Below are positions 29,033 to 38,980 of a stretch of 64,000 nucleotides of DNA, one piece after another (the first letter of the stretch is position 1; every line of letters starts with the position of its first letter). The stretch is from the NCBI RefSeq assembly GCF_002752675.1, contig NZ_CP024608.1:3844001-3908000 (forward strand), given 5' to 3'. Both the position numbers and the translations under genes were made by a program. The notes beneath the pieces are model-generated. The model was not told the DNA's origin and searched no databases. It saw only the letters and a program-made list of their open reading frames with translations. Source of the DNA: Massilia violaceinigra (GTDB lineage: Bacteria > Pseudomonadota > Gammaproteobacteria > Burkholderiales > Burkholderiaceae_D).

Positions 29033-30514
29033 ATGACCACCGTTACCGGAACACTGGACCTTTCCCGGATTCCAGAAGAGCAGTTCGATCCGAATTTTCA
29101 TTTGCGCGTTGCTGTCGTGTTCTACGATCAAGTGTTGGGTTCGGCAATATTGAAGCCAGTCAGTCGCACGACCCCACTCGCGTTTTCGGTGCCGTTCACG
29201 CCGGCGCTGTTCGGCTTTCGCCGCTTGCCGGCGGCGCTGACCGTGGTGGTCGGCGCCGGCGTTGTCGATTTCGATCTGCTGAGCACCGACACGCTCGAGC
29301 GCGAGGTGTCGCTCGCAGGCCTCGTCAACGCGTCCGCGGAGCAGTTGGTGATCCCGGTGGGCGACGTCAGGCCGAGCATTGCGCAGTATGGCCGGTGGCT
29401 GGTCAGCAGCGGATTTTTCCAACTCCCGGGCGGCCTGGCCTGCTTGCCGCCGGTGGCGGCGCAACGCCGTGGCGCCCGTGTCAGCGGTCACACCGACCGC
29501 CCCGGCGGCGCAACGCTGCGCCCGATCCGGATCGGCGACGGCGACCAGGACAGCGGCGCCGTTCAAGGTTTCGGCGGCGCCCAGCCTGGCGCGGGCGACA
29601 TTCAGGGCGAGCACCGCGGCACCACCGCCACCGGCGACCAGGCCCCCCTGGTCGGTGCCGACATAAGCGATATGGAAAACCAGGAGCTCGACCCCACCGG
29701 GGACGAGCCCGGCGAAGCCGACGAGGCCGATGGCGCCCTTGACGCCGATATCGCCGAACTGGAAAGCGAAAGCGCCAGAAGCATCGACCTCACCATCGAG
29801 TTGGAAGACGACACCCCTGATGAATTCATCGGAGAAGAGCTCAGTGCGGAAGAGCAAGGCGCCCTCGAGGTGGCGGGCACCGAGACGGACGTCGCCGATG
29901 ATCGCGGCTCCAGGGAAGTGCGGGTAGCCAGCTCCTGCAGTAAGCGGCCCTGGTATGTCGCGCCTTCGCTGCTGCGCTTGCGTGCCGAGCTCAACCGACG
30001 CTGGCCGCGGCGCGACAAGCGCTCCGACGGCGCCATTGGCGATGAGCGTCACTGTCGTGGGCCCAGTGATCACAACCCTAACAGGCGCAATTCCGTCAAT
30101 GCGCTCGACATCGACAAGGACGGCATCGTGCCGATGATCGTGGTGCGTGCCCTCATGCGGCATCCTTCCACCAATTACGTCATTTTCAACAGGACCATCT
30201 GGTCGCGCCGGTATGGATTTCGCCCACACCGGTACACGGGCGCCAATCCTCACACGGCGCACATCCACGTGAGCATTATGCAGACCAGGGCTGCCGAGCA
30301 AAACAGGAGAGGATGGCGCATCTGGCCGATACCCAAGGCCACCACCATGCCTGGCGATGCCATGGCGTCCGTGGACAGTCTCCCGGCCGCGGCCGAAGGG
30401 AGCTTCAACGTCGGCCAGACTTATGATGCGATGGTGACGCAGGGTGGGAAGCAGTTCGAGGTCGCGCTCACGGTACTGCGCGAGTCGCCCGCGGGGCAGG
30501 TACTCGTCAGTTGA
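29033..30514 (+). CDS. M15-like peptidase domain protein, long paralog
   Basis: The 493-residue protein has an extra N-terminal beta-rich region (residues about 2-130, starting VTGTLDLSRIPEEQFDPNF) not in the short paralog. A Gly/Asp-rich and acidic linker (EELSAEEQGALE) follows, then a peptidase-like domain (about 315-430) with H347 and D359 in SDHNPNRRNSVNALDID, YVIFNRTIW, and H407, H410, H412 in PHTAHIHVSI. Zinc D-Ala-D-Ala peptidase-like families share this H...D...HxH layout. A 60-residue tail ends in GGKQFEVALTVLRES. No signal peptide is seen, so a cell-wall role needs another export route. ATG 29033 has AAGGAG six bases upstream. Confidence 0.65.
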   Translation: MTTVTGTLDLSRIPEEQFDPNFHLRVAVVFYDQVLGSAILKPVSRTTPLAFSVPFTPALFGFRRLPAALTVVVGAGVVDFDLLSTDTLEREVSLAGLVNASAEQLVIPVGDVRPSIAQYGRWLVSSGFFQLPGGLACLPPVAAQRRGARVSGHTDRPGGATLRPIRIGDGDQDSGAVQGFGGAQPGAGDIQGEHRGTTATGDQAPLVGADISDMENQELDPTGDEPGEADEADGALDADIAELESESARSIDLTIELEDDTPDEFIGEELSAEEQGALEVAGTETDVADDRGSREVRVASSCSKRPWYVAPSLLRLRAELNRRWPRRDKRSDGAIGDERHCRGPSDHNPNRRNSVNALDIDKDGIVPMIVVRALMRHPSTNYVIFNRTIWSRRYGFRPHRYTGANPHTAHIHVSIMQTRAAEQNRRGWRIWPIPKATTMPGDAMASVDSLPAAAEGSFNVGQTYDAMVTQGGKQFEVALTVLRESPAGQVLVS

Positions 30515-30519
30515 GGCCG

Positions 30520-30563
30520 CCCCAGTCGCCGGGGCCTGCCCGGCGGCTGGGGTATTATTTATT
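30520..30563 (+). terminator. Terminator after long M15-like gene
   Basis: CCCCAGTCGCCGGG (30520-30533) pairs with CCCGGCGGCTGGGG (30539-30552) with one mismatch around a short loop. An AT-rich TATTATTTATT follows. It lies between convergent genes and may serve both. Confidence 0.7.
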
Positions 30564-30599
30564 ACCTATCTGTCTGGGGCCAGCTTGCGGCCCCGGACA

Positions 30600-32942
30600 T
30601 TAACGCGGCACGATCGCGAACTGCGGCCGCTGGGTGTAGTCAGGCTTGATCGTGCGCTTGGCGAACACGTCCCACGCCGCGCGCGCGTTCGGGATGCCGG
30701 TGCTGGCCGCCATCGCCACCGCCGGCTGCATGTTGGCCGGGAAGCCTTCCGGCGAGCTTGCATAGCCCGTCATCTCGCCTGCCAGCCATGGCGTGCGGCC
30801 CGATTTCTTGTCGATTTCGAGCTGGGTGCGCCAGGCGGCCTGCAACTGGCTGCCGCACGGCTGGTCCACGTACCGTTTGCCGGTGCTGTTGACCAGGTCG
30901 GTATTATCCGCCGCGCGGAAGGTGGCCTGCCAGGCCTGGCCGAACGTCGTGAAGTACGGCGACGTCTCGGTGGCGCGCACCGACAGGGCGTATACCGCGC
31001 CATCCACCCAGCAATAGCCTGGCGCCGTCAGGCGGCCGACCGGGAAGCGTGCTTTCCAGTCGAGCAGCGTCTTGGACTTGGTGAAGCCCAGTTCGTACGC
31101 CTGGCCTATGCTGGACGTGAAGAAATCGTCCTGCCATGGCGCCATGCCAGTTTTCGGGCCGCCCGGACCGGTGTAGGCCACCGCCGCAAAGCCGCTGTTG
31201 TCGATGAAGCCCAGCTGGTTGCTGTTGGCGGTGACGTAGGTCGCGGTGTACCAGTCGACGTTATTGTCGACGATCTTGTTGAAGTAGCCCTTGAGCGGGT
31301 GATCGTCCGGCGCGATGTAGGCCGCCTGCGTCAGCGAGCGCAATGCCCACGCCTGTCCACGGACCTGGTGGCTCTTGACCAGGCCGGTGGCGTGCTTGCG
31401 GTAGCCCGGGTTCTGGTTGATCAGGTTCCAGTTGGCCCAGAAGTGCAGCTCGTCGAGGTGATAGGTGTCGCCGGTGACCAGGTAAGGCAGGTACGAGAAC
31501 GATGGGTGGTGCGCCGTCTCGGGGGTGTATGGCGTCTTGCACTCGATGGCGGGAGTGCACTGCGGCATGTCTTCCCAGCGGTTGAGCGCCCGGTTGAAGC
31601 TGTCGCCGCTGATGCGCACGTCGCGGATGAACGGGTAGTCGACGATCGATACCGGCTGGCCGGTGACCCGGTCGCGGTAGTGCATCGGCCAGCTGCCGCT
31701 CAGGTCGCTCAAACCGACGGTGACTTCCTTGGCGCGCTCATCCATGCTGAGCAGGTACATCGCACCCCACGCGTGGTTCAGGCCGATATCCGGACGCCCG
31801 CCCGCCGCCGGCATGTATTTGTCGACCATGGCCATGCCCATCGGAGCCGGCTTGGCCGCGTCCCAGGTGGTTTTCATGGTGCTGAGCGCGGTCGGCGAAA
31901 TGGTCAGGCTCTGGTCGTAGTTCGGCACCGCCTTGGAGGCGATCAGGTAGGCCGTGTCGTGCTTGATGTGGACCGACGGTTCGAGCTCGGGCCAGAACAC
32001 CTTGCGCCAGCGCGCGTGGTGATAGTGCTGCAGGGCGGCGATGTTGTAGATGCTTTTGCCTCTGATCAGCACTTCGGCATCGTAGGTGAAGGTTTTCGGG
32101 GCCGGCTCGTAGGCCCAGTTGTTTTCGACCGTGACGTCGACCCGTACCTTGCCCCGGACATCGCTGCTGGAGCGGTAGGAGCGGATGGCGAAGCGCGCGC
32201 TCAGGTGCGGATGGTTCACGCCGGCAGCCGACTTGAACGGCGCCGAGACTTGCCACTCGTTGACCATCGGGCCGGACAGCCAGGTCTGGTACGCGGTGCC
32301 GCGCAGCAGTTCCGCCGCCGAGGCGGTGTACACCTGGCCCGCCAGGGTCAGCTTGACGGTCGAGTCGAAGCCGCTGGCCAGCAGGGCTTCCGGACCCGTC
32401 GCGGCGGCCGGCGGCGGGGCGGCGGCGGCGTTCAGCGCCAGCGTGCCGTTCTGGCCCGCGGCCATCTGCGGCAGGATCGCGGTGATGACGGCGTGACGCA
32501 CCGATCCATCCGGGTGCTTGGCCTTGATGTTGACCTGCAAGGGCAGCTGGGCGCCAGCGTAAACACCCAGCAGGCCGGTTCCAGCGGGAAACGCTCCCGG
32601 TGCAAAGACTTGCCCGAAGGTGAGCGGGAGGTTGTATTGCTGGTAGATGGACTTGTTAATCAGCTGCAACGTCGTCAGGGTGGTACCGATCGGCGCCGGC
32701 AGTCCCAGCGGCGGGGCCGGGGTCAATGGATTGCTCGGCTTGAGCGAGCGCAGGGCGCTGCTTTCCGCCTGCGTGCCGACCTCGCCAGCAAGAGCGACAG
32801 GCGGGGCCGAGAGCGGTGCTGTGGGCGCCGCCGCGGAAACCTGGTCCGGTGCGCTGCCGCCGCCGCCGCAAGCGGCAAGCAGCATGGCACCGAGGCTGGC
32901 CACGCCCAATGAGGTATAAGCGCGGTAGTGAATATTTGACAC
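30600..32942 (-). CDS. 780-residue lipoprotein of unknown function, copy A
   Basis: I do not recognise a named family with confidence. The protein has a lipoprotein signal (GAMLLAACGGGGS, lipid Cys near residue 25), a low-complexity Ala/Pro linker, then a beta-rich region whose LPLTFGQVFAPGAFP and DGSVRHAVITAIL resemble RIFT-barrel domains of PcRGLX/YetA-like exo-lyase proteins. The second half (ETAHHPSFSYLPYLVTGD, ELHFWANWNL, SLTQAAYIAPDD) looks helical, as in alpha/alpha-toroid carbohydrate enzymes. So a surface or periplasmic polysaccharide-acting protein is plausible but unproven. GGAGATTAAC precedes the ATG. The paralog at 33471 is nearly identical in length. Confidence 0.75.
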   Translation of the reverse strand: MSNIHYRAYTSLGVASLGAMLLAACGGGGSAPDQVSAAAPTAPLSAPPVALAGEVGTQAESSALRSLKPSNPLTPAPPLGLPAPIGTTLTTLQLINKSIYQQYNLPLTFGQVFAPGAFPAGTGLLGVYAGAQLPLQVNIKAKHPDGSVRHAVITAILPQMAAGQNGTLALNAAAAPPPAAATGPEALLASGFDSTVKLTLAGQVYTASAAELLRGTAYQTWLSGPMVNEWQVSAPFKSAAGVNHPHLSARFAIRSYRSSSDVRGKVRVDVTVENNWAYEPAPKTFTYDAEVLIRGKSIYNIAALQHYHHARWRKVFWPELEPSVHIKHDTAYLIASKAVPNYDQSLTISPTALSTMKTTWDAAKPAPMGMAMVDKYMPAAGGRPDIGLNHAWGAMYLLSMDERAKEVTVGLSDLSGSWPMHYRDRVTGQPVSIVDYPFIRDVRISGDSFNRALNRWEDMPQCTPAIECKTPYTPETAHHPSFSYLPYLVTGDTYHLDELHFWANWNLINQNPGYRKHATGLVKSHQVRGQAWALRSLTQAAYIAPDDHPLKGYFNKIVDNNVDWYTATYVTANSNQLGFIDNSGFAAVAYTGPGGPKTGMAPWQDDFFTSSIGQAYELGFTKSKTLLDWKARFPVGRLTAPGYCWVDGAVYALSVRATETSPYFTTFGQAWQATFRAADNTDLVNSTGKRYVDQPCGSQLQAAWRTQLEIDKKSGRTPWLAGEMTGYASSPEGFPANMQPAVAMAASTGIPNARAAWDVFAKRTIKPDYTQRPQFAIVPR

Positions 32943-33190
32943 GGTTAATCTCCTTTAAATGTTTTACTGAAGGCAACATTATGCTGCTGTGTTGAAATTG
33001 TCAACACGAAACATTGCGAAGATGGCGGCAGACAGGGGGTGTACTCAGCCGATGTTAGCGCGCACATTTCAGGCGTTTCATGGGGAGCGTGTTCAAAATC
33101 ATGGCGGCTCGACACTATGTTCAATTGTCTGATTTTCGCCACGAATTCAGCACAACGGCGCAGGAGTTGGGCGGCAATTCGTCAGGCCGA

Positions 33191-33214
33191 ATGACCCAAA
33201 CTTTCATTCAAACC
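33191..33214 (+). pseudogene. Fossil of the marC start
   Basis: ATGACCCAAACTTT plus ATTCAAACC (one base different from marC at 36063) encode MTQTFIQT, the exact first eight residues of MarC. The match stops there and unrelated sequence follows. About 140 bases upstream also match the marC upstream region (GTTAGCGCG, ACATTTCAGGCGTTTCATGGGG, GCCACGAATTCAGCACA). Confidence 0.8.
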
Positions 33215-33282
33215 GACATGGTCGGCCACGCAAGGCATCGGACTGAACCTTTCACCATGGAGACGGAAGACGGACGCTCCCG

Positions 33283-33393
33283 ATCAGCGTCGGCCACACC
33301 CATGACGTGATGCGCACGCCAGGCGGCGAGCGGTTCGAGGTCGCGCGCACGGTGCTGCGCCGGTCGACTGCGCAGCCGCTGCTTTGCAGTTGA
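33283..33393 (+). pseudogene. Fossil of the M15-like gene C-terminus
   Basis: This stretch reads ISVGHTHDVMRTPGGERFEV and ARTVLRRSTAQPLLCS then TGA. It aligns gaplessly with the last 37 codons of the long M15-like gene (FNVGQTYDAMVTQGGKQFEV, ALTVLRESPAGQVLVS, TGA). Nothing of the rest of that gene is present, so it is a non-coding relic that marks the left edge of duplication copy B. Confidence 0.8.
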
Positions 33394-33470
33394 GGCGGCA
33401 CTGGCGGGTGCGCCGTGGAGCACCCGCTGGCAGGACTGATGCGCCGGGGGCCGGGGTCCGGCCCCGGACA

Positions 33471-35813
33471 CTAGCGCGGCACGATGGCGAACTGCGGCCG
33501 CTTGGTGTAGTCGGGCTTGAGCGCGCGCCTGGCGAACACGTCCCATGCCGCGCGCGCGTTCGGGATGCCGGTGCTGGCGGCCATCGCCAGCGCCGGCTGC
33601 ATGTTGGCCGGGAAGCCTTCCGGCGAGCTTGCATAGCCCGTCATCTCGCCGGCCAGCCATGGCGCGCGAGCCCGTTTCTCGTCGCGATCGCGCTGGGTGC
33701 GCCAGTCGGCCTGCAACTGGCTGCCGCACGGCTGGTCCACATACCGTTGGCCGGTGCTGTTGACCAGGTCGGTATTGTCCGCCGCGCGGACGGTTGCCTG
33801 CCAAGCCTGGCCGAACGTCGTGAAATACGGCGACGTCGCAGTGGCGCGCACCGACAGGGCGTACTCGGCGCCGTCCACCCAGCAATAGCCGGGCGCCGTC
33901 ATGCGGCCGACCGGGAAGCGTGCTTTCCAGTCGAGCAAGGTCTTGGACTTGGTGAAGCCCAGTTCATACGCCTGGCCCACGCTGGACGTGAAGAAATCGT
34001 CCTGCCATGGCGCCATGCCGGTTTTCGGGCCGCCGGGGCCGCCGTAAACGACCGCGCTGCCGCCGCTGTTGTCGAGGAAGCCCAACTGGTTGCTGTTGCC
34101 AGTGACGTAGGTCGCGGTGTACCAGTCCACGTTATTGTCGACGATCTTGTTGAAGTAGCCCTTGAGCGGGTGATCGTCCGGCGCGATGTAGGCCGCCTGC
34201 GTCAGCGAGCGCAATGACCACGCCTGTCCACGCACCTGGTGGCTCATGACCAGGCCGGTGGCGTGCCTGCGGTAGGCCGGGTTCTGGGTGATCAGGTTCC
34301 AGTTGGCCCAGAAGTGCAGCTCGTCGAGGTGATAGGTGTCGCCGGTGACCAGGTATGGCAGGTAGGAAAACGATGGGTGGTGCGCCGTCTCGGGGGTGTA
34401 TGGCGTCTTGCACTCGATGGCGGGAGTGCACTGCGGCATGTCTTCCCAGCGGTTGAGCGCCCGGTTGTAGCTGTCGCTGCTGATGCGCACGTCGCGCACG
34501 TACGGGTACTCGAAGATGGATACCGGCTGGCCGGTGTTGCGGTCGCGGTAGTGCATCGGCCAGCTTCCGCTCAGGTCGCTCAAGCCGACGGTGACTTCCT
34601 TGGCGCGCTCATCCATGCTGAGCAGGTACATCGCACCCCATGCATGGTTCAGGCCGATATCCGGACGGCCTCCCGTCGCGGGCATGTACTTGTCGACCAT
34701 GGCCATGCCCATCGGGCCCGCCTTGGCCGTGTCCCAGGCGGTCTTCATGGTGGTCAGTGCGTCCGGCGATATGGTCAGGCTCTGGTCGTAGTTCGGCACC
34801 GCCTTCGCGGCGATCAGGTAGGCCGTGTCGTGCTTGATGTGGACCGACGGTTCGAGTTCGGGCCAGAACACCTTGCGCCAGCGCGCGTGGTGGTAGTGCG
34901 GCAGGGCGGCGATGTTGTAGATGCTTTTGCCTCTGATCAGCACTTCGGCATCGTAGGTGAAGGTTTTCGGGGCCGGCTCGTAGGCCCAGTTGTTTTCGAC
35001 CGTGACGTCGACCCTTACCTTGCCCCGGGCATCGCTGCTGGAGCGGTAGGAGCGGATGGCGAAGCGCGCGCTCAGGTGCGGATGGTTCACGCCGGCAGCC
35101 GACTTGAAGGGCGCCGACACCTGCCATTCATTGACCATCGGGCCGGACAGCCAGGTCTGGTATGCGGTGCCGCGCAGCAGTTCGGCCGCCGAGGCCGTGT
35201 ACAACTGGCCCGCCAGGGTCAGCTTGACGGTCGCGTCGAAGCCGCTGGCCAGCAGGGCGTCCGGACCGGTCGCAGCGGCCGGCGGCGGCGCGGCGGCGGC
35301 GTTCAGCGCCAGCGTGCCGTTCTGGCCCGCGGCCATCTGCGGCAGGACCGCGGTGATGATCGCGTGACGTACCGATCCATCCGCGTGTCTGGCCTTGATG
35401 TTGACCTGCAAGGGCAGCGCGGCGCCGGCATACACACCGGTCAGCCCGCCTGCCGCAGGGAATGCTCCCGGTGCAAAGACTTGCCCGAAGGTGAGCGGGA
35501 CGTTGTATTGCGGGTAAGTGGATTTGTTAATCAGCTGCAAAGTCGTCAGGGTGGTACCGATCGGCGCCGGCAGCCCCAGCGGCGGCGCAGGGGTCAGCGG
35601 ATTGGCAGACTGGAGCGAGAGCAGGGCGCTCCTTTCCGCTTGCTTGCCGACCTCGCCAGCAAGAGCGACAGGCGGGGCCGAGAGCGGTACTGTGGGCGCC
35701 GACGCGGAAACCTGGTCCGGTGCGCTGCCACCGCCGCCGCAAGCGGCCAGCAGCACGGCGCCGAGGCTGGCCAGGCCCCGCGATGTGCAAGCGCGGTAAT
35801 GAAAAACAGACAT
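33471..35813 (-). CDS. 780-residue lipoprotein of unknown function, copy B
   Basis: This is the paralog of the gene at 30600, same length and alignable without large gaps. It has lipobox LLAACGGGGS, the same RIFT-barrel-like N-terminal features and the same helical second half. Differences are scattered conservative changes, for instance SGDSFNRALNRW versus SSDSYNRALNRW and IDNSGFAAVAY versus LDNSGGSAVVY, and the reading frame is fully kept. Both copies therefore appear to be under selection as proteins. GGAGATCCACC precedes the ATG. The upstream region is homologous to that of copy A, so the two may be expressed alike. Function is unknown. Confidence 0.75.
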   Translation of the reverse strand: MSVFHYRACTSRGLASLGAVLLAACGGGGSAPDQVSASAPTVPLSAPPVALAGEVGKQAERSALLSLQSANPLTPAPPLGLPAPIGTTLTTLQLINKSTYPQYNVPLTFGQVFAPGAFPAAGGLTGVYAGAALPLQVNIKARHADGSVRHAIITAVLPQMAAGQNGTLALNAAAAPPPAAATGPDALLASGFDATVKLTLAGQLYTASAAELLRGTAYQTWLSGPMVNEWQVSAPFKSAAGVNHPHLSARFAIRSYRSSSDARGKVRVDVTVENNWAYEPAPKTFTYDAEVLIRGKSIYNIAALPHYHHARWRKVFWPELEPSVHIKHDTAYLIAAKAVPNYDQSLTISPDALTTMKTAWDTAKAGPMGMAMVDKYMPATGGRPDIGLNHAWGAMYLLSMDERAKEVTVGLSDLSGSWPMHYRDRNTGQPVSIFEYPYVRDVRISSDSYNRALNRWEDMPQCTPAIECKTPYTPETAHHPSFSYLPYLVTGDTYHLDELHFWANWNLITQNPAYRRHATGLVMSHQVRGQAWSLRSLTQAAYIAPDDHPLKGYFNKIVDNNVDWYTATYVTGNSNQLGFLDNSGGSAVVYGGPGGPKTGMAPWQDDFFTSSVGQAYELGFTKSKTLLDWKARFPVGRMTAPGYCWVDGAEYALSVRATATSPYFTTFGQAWQATVRAADNTDLVNSTGQRYVDQPCGSQLQADWRTQRDRDEKRARAPWLAGEMTGYASSPEGFPANMQPALAMAASTGIPNARAAWDVFARRALKPDYTKRPQFAIVPR

Positions 35814-36062
35814 GGTGGATCTCCTTTCATTGTTTTGTTATAAGCAACACTATGCTGCGTTTTTCAGCAAGTCAACAAGAAACACCGCGCAGGCGACGGC
35901 AGGCGGGCAGCAACCTCTGTCGATGTTAGCGCGTACATTTCAGGCGTTTCATGGGGCGCGTGTTCAACATCACCACCGGTCGGCGCGGACGGTTTGTTGT
36001 ATGATTTTTGCCACGAATTCAGCACACTGGTGCATGTGCCGTGCGGCAAGTTATCATGTCGG

Positions 36063-36662
36063 ATGACCCAAACTTTTATTCAAACCTTTATCCTGCTGAT
36101 CCTGGTCACCGACCCGTTCGGCAACGTCCCGCTGTTCGTCAGCGCCATGGCCAACGTGCCGGCCGAGCGGCGCTGGAAAGTCGTGGTACGCGAGTGCCTG
36201 ATCGCCTTCTTCGTGCTGCTGCTGTTCATGTTCTTCGGGCGCCATCTGCTGGCGGCCATGCAGCTGTCCGAAATCTCGCTGCGCATCGGCGGCAGCGTGA
36301 TCCTGTTCCTGATCGCCATGCGGATGGTCTTTCCCCAGCCGGGCGGCATGTTCGGCGACACCGAAAAGGGGGGAGAGCCGTTCATCGTGCCGCTGGCCAT
36401 TCCAGCCATTGCCGGACCGTCGGCGCTGGCGACCGTGCTCTTGTTTTCGTCGAATTCGACCGTCGAAGTCGTCGTTCACGTGGGCGCGCTGGTGGCCGTG
36501 GCGCTGGTCTGGCTGGCCGTGTTCCTGAGCGCCGAGCGATTGCAGGAAAAACTCGGCCCGCAAGTGATGACCGCTTTCGAACGCTTGATGGGACTGATTT
36601 TGAGTGCGATGGCGGTCGAGATGTTCCTGGCGGGCATCCGCGAGTTCATCAAGTCGCTCTGA
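36063..36662 (+). CDS. MarC family integral membrane protein
   Basis: The 199-residue protein has six hydrophobic helices with the family marks FILLILVTDPFGNVPLF near the start and PLAIPAIAGPSALATVLLF in the middle. MarC-family proteins are inner membrane proteins of unclear transport function; the old link to multiple antibiotic resistance is not supported in E. coli. ATG 36063 gives the normal N-terminus. The same first eight codons survive as a fossil at 33191. It converges with uvrB. Confidence 0.9.
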   Translation: MTQTFIQTFILLILVTDPFGNVPLFVSAMANVPAERRWKVVVRECLIAFFVLLLFMFFGRHLLAAMQLSEISLRIGGSVILFLIAMRMVFPQPGGMFGDTEKGGEPFIVPLAIPAIAGPSALATVLLFSSNSTVEVVVHVGALVAVALVWLAVFLSAERLQEKLGPQVMTAFERLMGLILSAMAVEMFLAGIREFIKSL

Positions 36663-36740
36663 AGTGTTGTGTTCGCCGCTCGCCTTGAATCCACAGGCGG
36701 GGCGCTGCCGTCTCCTGCGCGAAGGAGGAGACGGCGGTAA

Positions 36741-36785
36741 GGCGGGCGGCGGTGCCGGGGGGTGGCGCCGCCCGGCCTGTTTTTT

Positions 36786-36787
<2 letters not shown>
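36741..36787 (+). terminator. Terminator after marC
   Basis: GGCGGGCGGCG (36741-36751) pairs with CGCCGCCCGGCC (36766-36777) with one bulge, and eight T residues follow. The T-run touches the uvrB stop codon on the other strand. A second hairpin, GCCGTCTCCT with AGGAGACGGC at 36707-36735, lies just before it. Confidence 0.8.
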
Positions 36788-38873
<2,086 letters not shown>

Positions 38874-38980
38874 ACGATCAGACCTTTGTTAGAATGGTGT
38901 CCCGCTTGCGGCCCAGGAAACACCCAATCAGTATATGGGTCGCTGTCTATACAACCCAGCCGACACTCAAGTTTACCACG

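Larger units (their letters stand above)
30404..33214. repeat. 2.8 kb tandem segmental duplication, copy A
   Basis: Copy A runs from the last part of the long M15-like gene, through the first 780-residue lipoprotein gene and its upstream region, to the first 24 bases of a marC copy (33191-33214). Copy B lies at 33283-36086 in the same orientation with the same spacing: 86 versus 78 bases between the peptidase stop and the lipoprotein stop. Confidence 0.85.
33283..36086. repeat. 2.8 kb tandem segmental duplication, copy B
   Basis: Copy B starts in the fossil peptidase tail, contains the second 780-residue lipoprotein gene and its upstream region, and ends in the first codons of the intact marC gene. 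It matches copy A (30404-33214) across its full length with many substitutions and few indels. Confidence 0.85.

Noticed and set aside
29379..29742. Frameshift in the middle of the long M15-like gene
   Set aside because: Alternative frames here are Ala/Pro/Arg-rich as in any GC-rich DNA, and the main frame stays open from start to stop with matching domains on both sides.
33080..33310. A 76-codon gene between the lipoprotein copies
   Set aside because: It is made of the marC upstream region, the eight-codon marC fossil and junction sequence, so it is a by-product of the duplication.
38930..38970. Possible LexA box in the uvrB promoter
   Set aside because: CTGTCTATACAACCCAG has 11 bases between CTG and CAG where LexA needs 10, and the second half-site is not ACAG.
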